64,000 bases of DNA from Azadirachta indica. Taxonomy: Eukaryota; Streptophyta; Magnoliopsida; Sapindales; Meliaceae. Of the stretch, positions 37,806 through 50,050 are shown one piece after another (positions within the stretch are counted from its first letter, which is position 1; each line of letters starts with the position of its first letter). The notes beneath the pieces are model-generated. The model saw nothing but the letters and a program-made list of their open reading frames with translations, was not told the DNA's origin and ran no database searches. Location of the stretch: positions 6,932,715-6,996,714 of the forward strand of contig CM040446.1 of the NCBI GenBank assembly GCA_022749755.1, written 5' to 3'. The translations under genes and the position numbers were made by a program.

Positions 37806-40800
37806 CTACAACAATTCGTTAATAAATAAGTCAACGGTAATTTTCCTTCTAAAGAGGGAGCTGTGCTCAGGTCCAAAGTCAAAAGGTCGTCCAAACCCTA
37901 AGTACTCAATAAACTTAAGTATGAAAATACCACAATCTCTATTGTCTAGTGCTTGATGGGGTATGCCCTCTAGTGATCGTATATAGGTGAAGTCTGAGGT
38001 GTTATCCTCTAAATCAGTATACACAATAACTGTATCGCCTCTTTCATCTCAGCCTCACTGTGTGCTAATGGCAACGAATCATAAACTATGATCTCTTTAT
38101 CACTAATATTCACAGCATATACAACCCAATCGTCATTGCAAACCCGAGTTGGAATGTATATGATGTCAACCATCATCTAATCCCAACGGATGCCCTCTCA
38201 GTCACCCCTAACATTACGCGCAATGTCAACATTGTCATAAAATGTACCCTTCTCACGGACCCCATCCTCTACTCCTTGAAGCACATATACCAAATTGGGC
38301 TGAAATATAAAACAATAATCGTGTTAGAGTATTGTGTATCAAAAGTAAAGTTAACAGCAGTAGATAATATGAAATACTTACGTAGAGATTAGTGGATGCA
38401 ATAGGCCATTGCTGTAGGATGACTAATGGCAATGATAGTTGCCGGTGAGCGACTATATCCAAGTATTCATCAATATGCTATAGTTAACAACAAAGATTAA
38501 TGTTAAACATTTGACAATAGAGGGAGTTAACATATCATAGATCAACGACATTGCATTAATATATACAAAGTCTTCTAGCCATTTACCAGGCAGACATGCC
38601 TTGAAGCCACTTAGGGGTCATGATCACTCTTCTTGTTTCAATTTGAGCCTCAAATTGCTCTAATAATCGAACATATTCTATTTAATGATTCTCAAAGCAT
38701 GTGGTTATGGGATTTGGTGTATGAGAAGCTCTATATCAAGGACAAGGTCTGCATGGAAACCCGACACACCATTTTTTATGAGCGATAATGTATGTACTCC
38801 ATTTATAGCAACCCAGTCTATATCTCCGACCATATCGATTAAGTGCATCATCCTCTTATAGTTTCACAATGATATAAACATTGTCTCCCCCTCATTCCTC
38901 CTCATGTTGGACTACATTATCTTTACCCTTACCTTTTATATCATCGGCCTACATTATATTTTTCATGAATATCATATAAACCACAATACTCTAGCAAAAT
39001 AGGAATCACATTTTCCTAGTACATTAGAATTTTACAACGCTATAAACCTGCTAAAATAATTGAACACTCCAATTAAGTGTATACACCAACCTGTCCCTAC
39101 AGCAATAGTACTAGTAACAACCTCAACAATAGTACTTGTATTACTTCTTTACCTCATGAGTCAATATGGTCCACTCAAAGTCATTAGCATGTTATGGACC
39201 ATAAGCATGCATCCATTCTTGAATCTCATGAACAAACTACATTATATCCTCCTTTAGATCACAGATCTCTTGTGTAACAACTGCAGGTCTTACATCAAGC
39301 ACTTGCAACACGTTGTCGTTGTGTCATTCATGTGCAACGTTGTCTCCATTGAAGTAATGCTTGGTATTTTTTAGAGTTTTGGATCCTGCATTGCCGAAGT
39401 GTCGATATTCACTTATCAAAGATAAGATTATTACAATTATCAAGGTAGATAAAAAGAGGCAAATTTATGTAGAGTCATCTCCGTTGAGGTGTTTTTCTAG
39501 TGTTTTTGAGCATTTATTCTATATACCCTCAGCGTCAATATTCACTTGTTAGAAATAAAATGATTTAATTATCAAGGTAGATAAAATAAGCAAACCTATG
39601 CACAGTCATCTTCAATGAAGGGCTACTCTATTGTTTTCTTGTGTTTAAGATCCTGCACAGTAATGGTGTTAATATTAATTTGTTAGAAATAAGGTAATTA
39701 TAATTGTTAAGATAAAGGAAATAAGCAAACCCTTATATTCATGGCTTTAGTTGTATGGTAGTCAAAAAATAGGTAACCCTTATATTCATCCTCTTCCTCG
39801 ATGCTCGTTATTTATAGTGGTTCTGCTTTATAAAGTGTACCCAACTCCATAACTAGTGGCTCCAATGTCCAGATAATAGTAGGTGACTGTAAAAAAAAAA
39901 TTGCATTATATATGTATTCGTACTAGTATAAAAATCAATACATCTTAAATATTTTAAAGTTCTCTGACCGATTCTTTATTGAAAACCAACTTAAAGAGTT
40001 ACTTCTGATTAATACTCTTTGTCTTTGATTTCCACCTAGGTATTCGAGGGATTTTGTTGTTCAATTTTTTTGCATACTTTTTCCTGACTATAGAGACTGC
40101 CTCATAAATCCATACCTTTACTTATAGTAAACAACATGTAAGCCAATGATAGTAGCCATTGATGGTAGCATATTAGAAGACAACTATTTAAATATAAAGT
40201 GAAAGATTTAATACCTAGAAGGCAATGAGACAACCCTTAAGGTTGTAGCCGCCCTTCCACTCATGACCAACTGCAAGCTTTTCTTTGTAATTCTTATACT
40301 ATCCAACTATAACTCGAGTCAATGATTGAAAAGTGTATCGCCAAACAGCTGAACCCAATGGGTAAGCATTGAACTAATGTAAGTCATCTAACATCCATAA
40401 CAACCATGTATCAACTTGATTCCTATACCCTCGCCCAAATAAGAATTGCTCCATCAAATAAAACAATGAAAGCTGAATTGCATCAAGATCATCTATAGTG
40501 TCAAAATCACATTTGGCAAAAGTTCTAGGTTCTCTAGTGAAAATGTTGATGATTTACCAAAATAAGTTTGCTCAAGCTGCTCACTCCTATTAACTTTTGA
40601 TGGAAAAATCCCAAATTTCAAACGAATGATAAGTACGAATTCAACACGTGAAAAATGGATCATATTTCCCCCTACAAAAAATCACATCTCTTACTCGGCA
40701 TCTCCTGTATGCACCTCATGTAGTAACATGTAATGAACAAGATTGTTAGAAAGATTGAGCTCCTGTATGTCCAAGAAGTGCCTAGGGCATGTTTGTCTGA

Positions 40801-40930
40801 ATAGCTCAGCCTGCCAAGTCGTCAACTTCATTATGATATTATCAATCGTCATCAATTTGGATAAAGTAATAGGCGTGCTATGAAAGTGATCCGCTTCTCT
40901 AATTTTCAACCTCTTATGCACCTTCACCAT
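37806..40930 (-). pseudogene. DUF1985 plus Ulp1 (C48) SUMO-protease-like gene (broken)
   Basis: Reading leftwards on the minus strand from 40930: FRQTCPRHFLDIQELNLSNN within a DUF1985 start, continuing past 40690 with several stops through YFGKSSTF and a tryptophan-rich block. Near 38190-37806 is a Ulp1 C-terminal domain with VDIIYIPTRVCND, DWVVYAVNISDKEIIVYDSL, then HQALDNRDCGIFILKFIEYL. The catalytic cysteine of the DCG motif is present. The residue expected to be the catalytic His (HW) reads Asp-Trp (codon at 38129-38131). Plant DUF1985-Ulp1 proteins are typically carried by MULEs and related elements. Desumoylation is the family activity, and whether transposon copies act on SUMO is unknown. 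Frameshifts, and introns I cannot place, remain. Confidence 0.8.
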
Positions 40931-43084
40931 GTTTTCTTGACAAAGAACAAGATATAAATATATCTTATATACTTATAGTCAATTATGTACAATATAATTT
41001 ATGAAATATAAAAAACTCATTCTCTTTTCCTCCCATTTTGGACCAGACAATTTTTATAAAACTATAAAATGAAGAAGAAAATTAAATTAAATATTGTAAA
41101 CGTGCTAGGATAGTTTAATTCCGAAGTGCATATATGTGTGATAAATATTCAAACAATAGTGGGATAACCTAGTAGAATCTTATGCATCATTAGCTTTTTC
41201 AATTGCAAACCGAACATATAACAGTCTTTCATCAAGAAAATCAATATAATTTTCTATGCTTATTTCCCTAATTATTATAACTTAGTGAAAACAAAAAGTT
41301 AATGGTTGATGGTAGGTGAAATGGTAGGTCAGAATTCTGAATAAATTAGTCTTCAAGTTAACCTACTGATAATTTTTTTTTAAACTAGTTTAAGCATGTT
41401 GACAGTGGTGTGTCTTTCTAATTCTAGATTCTAGATTTTTATTTGCATTTGTTGTTGGCTTGTTTTCTTATCATTTCTTAAAAATGGACAAAGTAAGCTT
41501 TTCCATGCCTACCCATTTCACTAAATTTGAAAAAAGAAAAAAAAAAGAAAACACTTATAATTCAAATTCCAGAACCCAAAAGAAGTCCACATGACGATGA
41601 CACATTACTCAATTTCAAGAATAATATAAGATAGTTTACAGTAAGAAAAGATTTAATATAGCTCTCCTAGTCCCAAAAAGAGAAAGTTTGCATTATATTA
41701 AGATAATACAAAATCACATGAAAATAATTCAGAGATAGAGAAAGAAAATAATTGTAAATTTTTATTTGTATTTGTTATTGCTTATTTTCTTGAAAGAGGT
41801 AATTTTCATTTCTAAAAAATGGACAAAGTAAGCTGTTCCATGCCTGCCTAATTCACTAAATTTGAAAAAAGAAATATTAACACTTCGCTGCATTAAATTT
41901 TTGCAACTATAAGAAGAATGAATCAATAATTTTGGTGAAGTGAATACAAAGTGACAAAGGATAGAGAAAGTCTGAAAAACAATAAATTCGATAGAGGGAA
42001 ATCCAATCCATGAGAATCTATAAAGTAATGCAAATTCATTAGGACTGCATGCTCATGTAACACAAATATTTATATAATGTACATTAAAGGAAAATTCTTT
42101 CTAAAAAAGAACAAGAACTACTATTAAGCACATCCGAGGTTACAAATAAGAGTCGAAAACCACTTGATCAATTATGCTATGGGAAAATAAATTTAAAAAG
42201 CCACTATTAACTCATGTCTCACAAGATTCTTCCTATGCTAGGACATAATTCCTTGTCTTTTCATTGTCTTTATTTCCATTAACAAACCTCATCAAATATC
42301 AACCCTTTCCTTTTCAGTTCATGCATGTTCAATACAAATGTATTAACCATCAACAGATAATACATAATGTGCATGCATTAAAACATGACAATATTGACCA
42401 AAAGTCTAAAAGTTCTTTATGGTAGAACTTGAATGCTCCTTTTTCATAAAAGAACTTATTAAGTGCTTATTTAAAAAGCACTCCAACAGCTAGTCTTATC
42501 CAAAAATAAAATCTTTCTAACAAAGCATTTGTCAATTTCTTCTCAAAAAAATACTTTTATCTATTTCACTTATCAGCCTAACAGAACACCATACATAACA
42601 AATTGCTTTTGATTATTTGAAATCATTTTCTACAATTTCAAAGGCACTATCAAAAACAACAACCCAAAAACAGAAAGCTTACAAACAAAATCTCACGCAC
42701 AATCGAAACCCAACATTTCACCATTTCATATAGACATTTCAACGAACACCACATATGCGTATTAACACAATCGAAGCCATTTCACTATTAACACTTCACT
42801 GCATTAAATTTTGCAAAGGAAATGGTGAGCTAATCTACATAAGGAAGTGAACATTGCTGTTTACATTTGCAAAGGGAAGCGAATCTATGATGAGTCGAAT
42901 ATGAGCAAGCATTGATTTCTACATATTTAAGCGTGAAATACAAAAAAAAATGAAATTTACCTTTCATTCGCTACCAATTGCTCAGATCCTCCACCACAAT
43001 CGATTCTCCTATCAATTCTAACTCATTGCCTAAGCAGTCCACGCCAAAAATCGATGCTGACACGCTTTCAATTTTGGTGAAAAC
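40931..43084. other. MULE interior, non-coding
   Basis: AT-rich DNA between the protease relic and the right TIR. It contains a short internal duplication: GGACAAAGTAAGCTTTTCCATGCCTaCC (about 41486-41515) and GGACAAAGTAAGCTGTTCCATGCCTGCC (about 41821-41848), each followed by TTCACTAAATTTGAAAAAAG. A second duplicate pair begins CACTTCgCTGCATTAAATTTTTGCAA (about 41881 and 42796). These may be promoter or 5' parts of the protease gene. No frame of note. Confidence 0.5.
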
Positions 43085-43324
43085 ACAAATTAGAAATTTG
43101 AAATTTAGGGTTTGAAAATTTAGAAAAATCTTTTGGGGACGAGTGATTTCAGAGATATAAGGTTTTTCAAAATAAAAAAGGGGGAAATCTTATGCTGTGT
43201 ATAAAGGCTATTTGAAGGGTATTTTTGTCTAACTTGTGAGTCTTAAGTTAGTATGTGCACAAATTATTAAAGAGATTATTGTGATAATCTCATTAAAAAA
43301 TATGGCTATTTTGGGTAATTTTCC
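43085..43324 (-). repeat. MULE right terminal inverted repeat
   Basis: Complement of the left repeat at 33413-33655. The innermost conserved blocks are TTTGGGGACGAGTGATTT and TTTAGGGTTTGAAAATTTAG. Confidence 0.85.
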
Positions 43325-43611
43325 TTTTTTATCAAAAAAAAGCTTTTATATTGTATATTTCATTAAATACTTTAAGTTCATCAACTATGAACTGTTATAT
43401 TTTTACATATATATTTATATTTATTTTACATTGTTCGATTTATCTACTTTTAATTATTGATATTGAATCTCACATATGTAATTATTACATAATTAATACA
43501 TATATCATATTCAATATTAACGGTTAAAAGTGTATAAATCTAACTATTTATAAATAAATGTAAACATGTAAAAATATAACGTTACTAATTCGTGTAGATA
43601 TATAAGGGCAA

Positions 43612-43835
43612 AATCAGCAACTCTTTTATTTTATATAAAATTTTACACCAATTGTAAACTGTTGGATGTAGACATGTTGAATATAAACACATCTAACAGT
43701 TGAGATTGCATTTACTATATGTATTAATTATGCATTAATTACATAGTCAGATGCAATCTCAACCATTAGATATGTTTATATCTAACGGTTTACAATTGAT
43801 GTAAGATTTGTGTAAAATAAGAGAGGTGCTGATTC
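43612..43835. mobile_element. Foldback MITE
   Basis: Two arms of about 100 bases: AATCAGCAACTCTTTTATTTTA ... TTTACACCAATTGTAAAC ... CTAACAGTTGAGATTGCAT on the left. The complementary ATGCAATCTCAACCATTAG ... GTTTACAATTGATGTAA ... TAAAATAAGAGAGGTGCTGATT is on the right. They meet around a short loop. The whole unit would fold as one hairpin and carries no gene. Confidence 0.8.
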
Positions 43836-44767
43836 TATCTCATATATATATATTCCCTTTTTTTTATATATTTTTACATCAATTATTAGTATGATATAAA
43901 TTGAATGAAATAAAATATAATAAATATTTTATATTCATTTATTGAAATTTTTTATATCTTTTAACTCTTTTACTTCTCTTTCTTACTTCATATTTTATAA
44001 AATCTACCTCCTATTTTTCTCTTCTTTATTACATCCACTCACTTCTTAAAATTTTTTTTATTTTAATTATTATTTATAAATTAAAAAACTAAAAAATTTA
44101 CTAATTTGTAGATATATATTAAAAAGTTTGAGATTTAGATATTATTATTTTACAAAAAGATATATATGCAGGAACAATAAAAGTAATTATAATGGTAGTA
44201 GAACTGTTTAATTTTTTTAACATACTTTAATTAAATCCTTGAAAATAAATTTATATTATAAATTAAAAATTAAAAGCCAAAAGTTTAGATTGTAAAGGAT
44301 TGAATTTCAAATTTTGCAATCAAACTTTTCATGTATTGTCATAAATTAAATAATTTTTTTAACATTTATGAATTATGATAATTTTTAAAATTTTTAAATA
44401 AACTAATTAATTAAAATTTTTTTATTTAAATTTTTTAAATTTTATTTTACAAATAATAATTAAAATGAAAATATGTAATGACAAAAGAAAAGATGAAATA
44501 AAGAAAACAAAAATAAAAGAGAGTTAAAAAGATATAAAAAACTTTAATTAATAAATATAAAATATTTATTATATTTTATTTCATTCAATCTATATTATTC
44601 ACACACCCATAATATATATATATATAAAAACTGTTGATCCTACTTTTATATATATATATATATATATATATAAATTATACTTTTAATTTAAGGATTAATA
44701 ATTAATATAAAAATATATATATAAAAAAATAGGCTATTCATCCTGTCTAATATATATATATATATAA

Positions 44768-44812
<45 letters not shown>

Positions 44813-45131
44813 CAGAGATAGGAGTATTACTCACTTCAGGACACACTTATATGCTTAGACTTTGCATATATCATTTTCATTACAAGAACTCAAAAACTTA
44901 TAACGTAACTCAAATGTTTTTGTTAATAACGTGAGATGTGAAACACTATCCACCGTATGATTGTGGCGGCCCAATACTAAAACTAAGATTAATATCAAAG
45001 TTGGGCAAAATCAAACCCTTCAATACATATTTTATACTCCCACAACATACAATTTTATAATCGCAAAATAAAGAAAACTAGAAGCAGATTATTGTAAAAG
45101 TCAAGCATATATATTAGCATATGCCTCACCT
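43836..45131. other. Low-complexity AT-rich stretch
   Basis: Contains (TA)n tracts near 44612-44672 and a (GA)n/(GACA)n tract at 44768-44819. The segments 43875-44035 and 44420-44600 look like loose inverted copies of each other (TAATAAATATTTTATATTCA versus TAAATATAAAATATTTATTA) and could bound an AT-rich element. No gene until the KCS 3' end. Confidence 0.45.
44768..44819. repeat. (GA)n/(GACAGA)n microsatellite
   Basis: About 13 GA units followed by interspersed CAGAGA units. Confidence 0.95.
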
Positions 45132-48047
45132 TCAAAGAGCGACAGGATATCTATCAATGCAATGAAGCCATGGATTCCTAGCAGTAGGCCTCTTGACTCG
45201 TCGCATTGCCTGCCAAACCAGACTGTTGCACTTGAAACCTGAACCAAAAGAAATTTGCCAAACCCTATCCCCTCTTTTCACTCTCTCTTTAGCTTCCGAA
45301 TATGCAAGTTCATACCATATACTACTGCTAGAAGTGTTGCCAAAGCGATGTAATGTCATTCTTGAAGCCTCCATGTTATTTTCACTGAGCTCCAGGTTCT
45401 TCTGCAGTTCGTCTAACACAGTCTTGCTTGCTGCATGCACACAAAAATGCTCGAATGCAAGCTTGTAATCTGGAATATAGGGTTTTGTTGACGATGGTTC
45501 GGATGTTTTTGTGCCGAATAGGTGTCTCCAGACTAAGGTGGTGAAGAAAAGAAGCTGCTCAGAGAAGGGAAGAACCAGAGGTCCCAAAGTAGTGATGTTG
45601 GTTTTGAGAGCATCACCACCTATTTCCATTAGATCTTTGCTCACTTTTAACCCTTTGAATCCTTGTTCATCTTCCTCTTGGTAAACGCACCTAATGAACC
45701 AATTGGATATATTTGTATCTAATCATTAATTAAGCATATATTATATGTATATATATATATATATATGAATTTCAATTCAAATTATGGCCCTCGATATACT
45801 TTAGATGAATTGGATACCTTTAAAATTTTTAAATCATCTCGAATTCAACTAACAATGTAAGAGATAAAAATTTAATATTTTGTAAATGAGGTTTCTTATT
45901 CTCATTTTAAATCTTTAAAAAAATGATAATTTTATTGACAAATAAAATACCATTGACATCAATTTAAAAATTATTCATTTATATATCTAATTAAATGAAT
46001 TAATTAAAAAAAAATTTCAAGAGGATAATAAGTTATATATATATATATATATATTTAGAGACATGCATGCAACATGGGATGATGAAAATAAAAATTTAGA
46101 AAAAGATAAATTTCACCTTATTCACAAAATTTTTAAAAGACTTCTAATATTATCTATATTTTAAAATAAATGTATAGACTGATCTATACAAACTTATTAT
46201 AAAATAAAACTAGGAATCCAAATTTTTATACAAATTCTATATATTACTATCACGTATCTCATATATTTTATTTTATTAAAAATACATAACGTGCCACAAA
46301 ATACAACATTACCATGAATAGTAAAATATTAGGATGAAGAAATCAAGCGGCATGAATTTCTTTTAACTTCGGTGGGAATTATTTCAACTTTATTGTTTAT
46401 TTGATATATTTCTTGTGCACTACTCATTAAATGCACGTACAATTTGGTGCCACACTAAAAATTCAAACCTAACATAACTCACTCACAAGTGTGATTAAAA
46501 AAAAAAAAGGAAAATTTTCAACGGTAATAAATATTAGTTTTTAATTTTCTTAAATGACCACCATATAATATATATTACAAAAATAACTAATTTAGATCAA
46601 AATACTTTTATAAAAACTTTTTAAAAAATAACCATCAAGCACATTCACACAAGAGTATTTTGGTTCAAAAAAATTTATAATAATCATTTTTTAAAAATAT
46701 TTTAAATAGTAATTATTATCAAAAAAAGATATTAGCATGCATTTAAAGCTTACTATGCGGTCCATCATCTTATTTCATTATGTCCTCATAACAACATATA
46801 GTTGCAACTTCATGGACCACAGTTTTTCCTAATTTATTTATGTATATAAAGTTAAATCAATTTGTACCTCTAATAGCACTGATAGTTTAACGCTCCTAAA
46901 TTAATAAGAAAGAAACGAACCTGAAGCTCCGGTCATTGGCACCTTTATGTGTTCGGACGATATGTTCAAGCCGGTACTTGGCACGGTGGTAGTCACGGCG
47001 CCGGTTGGATAAGAGGAGAGCAGAGCAGCCCATTCGGAAAAAGCAATTGGGAATAATCATGGATCGGTCTTGGCCTCGGTACCAGTTATAGCCCACCATC
47101 TCAGTACTCACAACAACAGCATAATTGTTTGGGTTAGACTGCAACATATCACGGGCCAAATCAACGGCTATGATCCCAGCACTACAACCCATGCCTCCTA
47201 GATTGTAACTAATAATATTTCCTCTCATTTTGTAGTGGTTTATGATCATTGCGGAGAGTGATGGAGTAGGGTTGAAGATGCTGCAGTTCACGACGAGGAT
47301 GCCGACGTCTTTTGGTCGGACCCTAGTCTTTTCGAAGAGATCGTCGAGTGCACCAAACATCACCATTGAAGCTTCTAATCTTCCGTGTTTCATGGTCATG
47401 CAATTTTCAGAAGACATCACTGCCTTTGGGATGTAAGTTTCGTCTCCAATCCCAGATGATTGTATTATTCTTCTTTGGAAATCTATGGTAGCCTCATCAA
47501 ACTTGCCTGATTTTCTTGCTACATCGATGAACTGCTCCCTGCTTACCTGAAAACATTACAATATTAAATTACAGATGTTGAGAATATGGACAGAAAGTTC
47601 AAAACAAATCTGCTGCCTGATATCTAAACTCACCTTAAGATCATCAGGAGGACAATAACAGGCAAAATCGACGAGATACACAGAGCGAGGACGTGACATG
47701 AAGTAAACAGAGAGCGTGAAGACAAACACACCGAAGGAACCAAGAACTGTAGCGAGATCATATCGAGCATCTTCCCAAAGCTTTTTCCAAAGCTCTTCTC
47801 GACTGAGACTGCCCACTTCAGCACTAAACACAAGTACCAAAACAGGAATGGTGGCCAAATATATGGCGTGATTGATAAGATAATGGTATCCTAACTTCAC
47901 ATACTTGAGGTTGACAGACTGAAGAAAGTCCGGCAGTCGCCTTCTAACTCTTACCGAGAACGTTAAAGAGCCTGCATTCGGCCCCGATGACTCAATCCCA
48001 CGGTTTACAATCTCCGTTGACAACAGATCTTGCTCATTTCTAGCCAT
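45132..48047 (-). CDS. KCS10 (FDH): 3-ketoacyl-CoA synthase, KCS10/FIDDLEHEAD type
   Basis: Three exons with GT-AG introns: 47634-48047, 46921-47546 and 45132-45690. They join in frame to 532 residues, normal for KCS. The enzyme condenses malonyl-CoA with long-chain acyl-CoA, the first step of the ER fatty-acid elongase that supplies very-long-chain lipids to cuticle. The N-terminus ([36 protein letters not shown]) and [15 protein letters not shown] are the signature of Arabidopsis FDH/KCS10, where loss fuses epidermal organs. Two membrane segments follow (about residues 55-75 and 95-115). Catalytic residues are present: Cys in GGMGCSAG, His in [10 protein letters not shown], Asn in [22 protein letters not shown] box lies at 48111-48120 and a GA-rich leader at 48084-48103. 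Intron 2 is 1230 bases. No defect seen. The specific role in this plant is inferred from orthology. Confidence 0.95.
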
Positions 48048-48110
48048 AATAATGTCCTGTGTGGTTGATAGTTGAGACTTGCAGAGAGAGAGAGAGAGAG
48101 AGTAGGGTAA

Positions 48111-48120
48111 TTTATATATA
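48111..48120 (-). promoter_or_regulatory. TATA box of the KCS10-like gene
   Basis: TATATATAAA on the minus strand is 64 bases upstream of the ATG at 48047, with a (GA)n leader between them. Confidence 0.6.
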
Positions 48121-48482
48121 CAAATTGAAGAATTTATGAGTGATGAAAAGTGGTAGGTGGGAGTAGAGTTAATGAAAGCACCCAACTTGAGTGGGTGAGC
48201 AGTTGAAAGATTTTCAACAGTCTTAAATTCTTCATTCAATGAGGATTATGTTGTTAGTTGAATTTAACTTTTAAATGGGGTTGTTTTCAGTGATTGTTGC
48301 ATGTTTTATATATATATATATAGATATGTATATACTTCTTAATTTTATGCATTCTAAATACTATATAAACGGATAAGGATAATGTCACTCTTTCAGTTTG
48401 GTTCTGGTGAAATATTAAAGAGGGTCAAAAGATATACAGGGAAAAGAAAGAAACGGAGTGTAGTGAAGGAGTTGTTGAAGAA
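48121..48482. other. Upstream region of the KCS10-like gene
   Basis: Promoter side of the gene on the minus strand. It contains a short (AT)n tract at 48309-48325. No further gene or element is visible. Confidence 0.4.
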
Positions 48483-48593
48483 ATGAAGATGTCTTCTCTT
48501 CTATTTTACTTACAGTTTACGATTTGGATCCTCTGCTCAACTGCAAACAGCTGGCCTTCAAGGTTGCGAGGCATTATCACATTCCTCCCCTAA
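48483..48593 (+). pseudogene. Possible signal-peptide first exon cut by a TIR element
   Basis: A 36-codon frame starting MKMSSLLFYLQFTIWILCST ANSWPS has the charged start, hydrophobic core and small-residue cleavage region of a secretory leader. It runs directly into the left end of the TIR element at 48573 and stops 21 bases inside it. The sequence beyond the element (50051 on) does not continue a recognisable protein. It may be an interrupted exon or a chance hydrophobic frame. I cannot name a family. Confidence 0.25.
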
Positions 48594-50050
48594 GGTTTGG
48601 CATAATATCATCTGGAAAGTATCGTTACAAAAATGATCATTTAGCACCCCTATTTTATCTTACTGACATAACTATGAAATGGAGTCAAGGGCAAAATTGT
48701 AAATTTAATACATAATTTCAAATTTATTTTAAAATAATAACATTTTGATCCCTAAACTTTAGATAAACAATAAGTTAGAACATAATTTATTTGATTTTAA
48801 TAAATTAGTTCACATTATTATCACAAAGTTAAACGATATTAAAATTAAGAACAAAAATAAAAATTGACCATTAAAATTTTATCTTTAACAAATTAATATA
48901 CCGTATTAATAAATTAAATTAAAAAATTAATATCATATTAAAATTTTAGAAAATACAAATAATTCTAACAATATAAAATTTTAATTTAATAATTATAACA
49001 ATCCATAAAATTATAAAAACTTACTAAAAATTTATTAAGACTTCCTCCAACGAAAATAAAATACTAAAAAATAAAGTTTAAAAAATTTATAAATATTAGT
49101 AAAATTTCAAAAGAAAAGAACTAATTAGCAAGAACAATAAATAACATAAATTAAATTTTCAAGTAAATTAGAGTAATAAATTGTAATATATGAATAGCAA
49201 TAATATCCACATAAATACGTATAATATTCTTAAAAATTAATTGATCTAATTAATTACTCCTAAAATTGAAGAAAAAATTTAATATATATCCCATGTAATG
49301 TAAACATAAAATTGCAAATTTAAAATTAATTAATTAAAATTTTTCACTATCTAAAAGTATTTTTAGTAGTATTAAAAATTTAAAATCTATGACTCAAATC
49401 TAAGAATAAAAATATAAATTAAAGATAAGGTTAAGAATTAGGATGTGATTTAGAGTATATTGTATTTTATTTCTTTAAGTATAAAATAATGTTTTTTTGG
49501 TAACAGAAATTTGCAAAAAGTGATAAAACAAATATTTTATGCAGATAATTATGGATATTTTAAAGTATATGTATTCATACTATATTCTAAACATATATTA
49601 TACACTCTTTGTATATTTATATCATATATAATTTTACACTTACTATATACTTACCATCAAAATAAAATATAAACAAATATAATAATAGAATGTACAATTT
49701 ATATGAGTTTAAATTACTCTATATCTCTCTTTTGTACTTATTCAATCTCATATAACGAGGCTTTTTGTATTCTTATTTATTTAATTAGGATAAATAGATA
49801 ATTATATAGAATTTTATTACCAATTTAAATGATAGGGATTAATTTGTTAACATTTAAAAATCAGTCCTAATTTATTGTTCCATCAAAATTTAGGGACTAT
49901 AATATTATTATTATTATCTTCTTTGAGTTATTGAAGATAAATTTATAATTGTGATAAATTCTATTAAAGTAGAGGTAGTAAGTGATCATTTTTTCAAAAA
50001 TGCTTTCCTAATGATATTATGCCAAACCTTAGGGGAAAGAATGTGATAAT
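48573..50050. mobile_element. 1.48-kb long-TIR element
   Basis: Left end ATTATCACATTCCTCCCCTA then AGGTTTGGCATAATATCAT. The right end is the exact-order complement (ATGATATTATGCCAAACCTT then AGGGGAAAGAATGTGATAAT). Matching continues to about 75 bases (AAAATGATCATTTA versus AAGTGATCATTTTT). The interior is AT-rich without a coding frame, so it is non-autonomous. The superfamily is undetermined because flanks do not show a clear target duplication. Confidence 0.8.

Larger units (their letters stand above)
33413..43324. mobile_element. 9.9-kb Mutator-like element carrying a Ulp1-type protease gene
   Basis: Long terminal inverted repeats of about 240 bases define it. The left begins GGGAAATTACCTAAAATAGCC and the right ends with the complement of GGAAAATTACCCAAAATAGCC. 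Further shared blocks are CACAATAATCTCTTTAATAA, ACAAAAATACCC, CCTTTATACACA and CATAAGATTTCCC, in the same order. Inside, the left half (plus) has a MuDR-class transposase relic and the right half (minus) a DUF1985/Ulp1 C48 protease relic. This matches plant MULEs known to carry Ulp1-like genes (Kaonashi/KI-type). Flanks are T-rich, so the 9-base target duplication cannot be read with certainty. Both genes are broken, so it is not autonomous now. Confidence 0.9.

Noticed and set aside
45193..45468. 91-codon plus-strand frame
   Set aside because: Antisense shadow of KCS exon 3.
47556..48239. Longer upstream start for the KCS gene
   Set aside because: The extra N-terminal residues lie upstream of the TATA box and GA leader. 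The FDH-like N-terminus starts at the Met at 48047.
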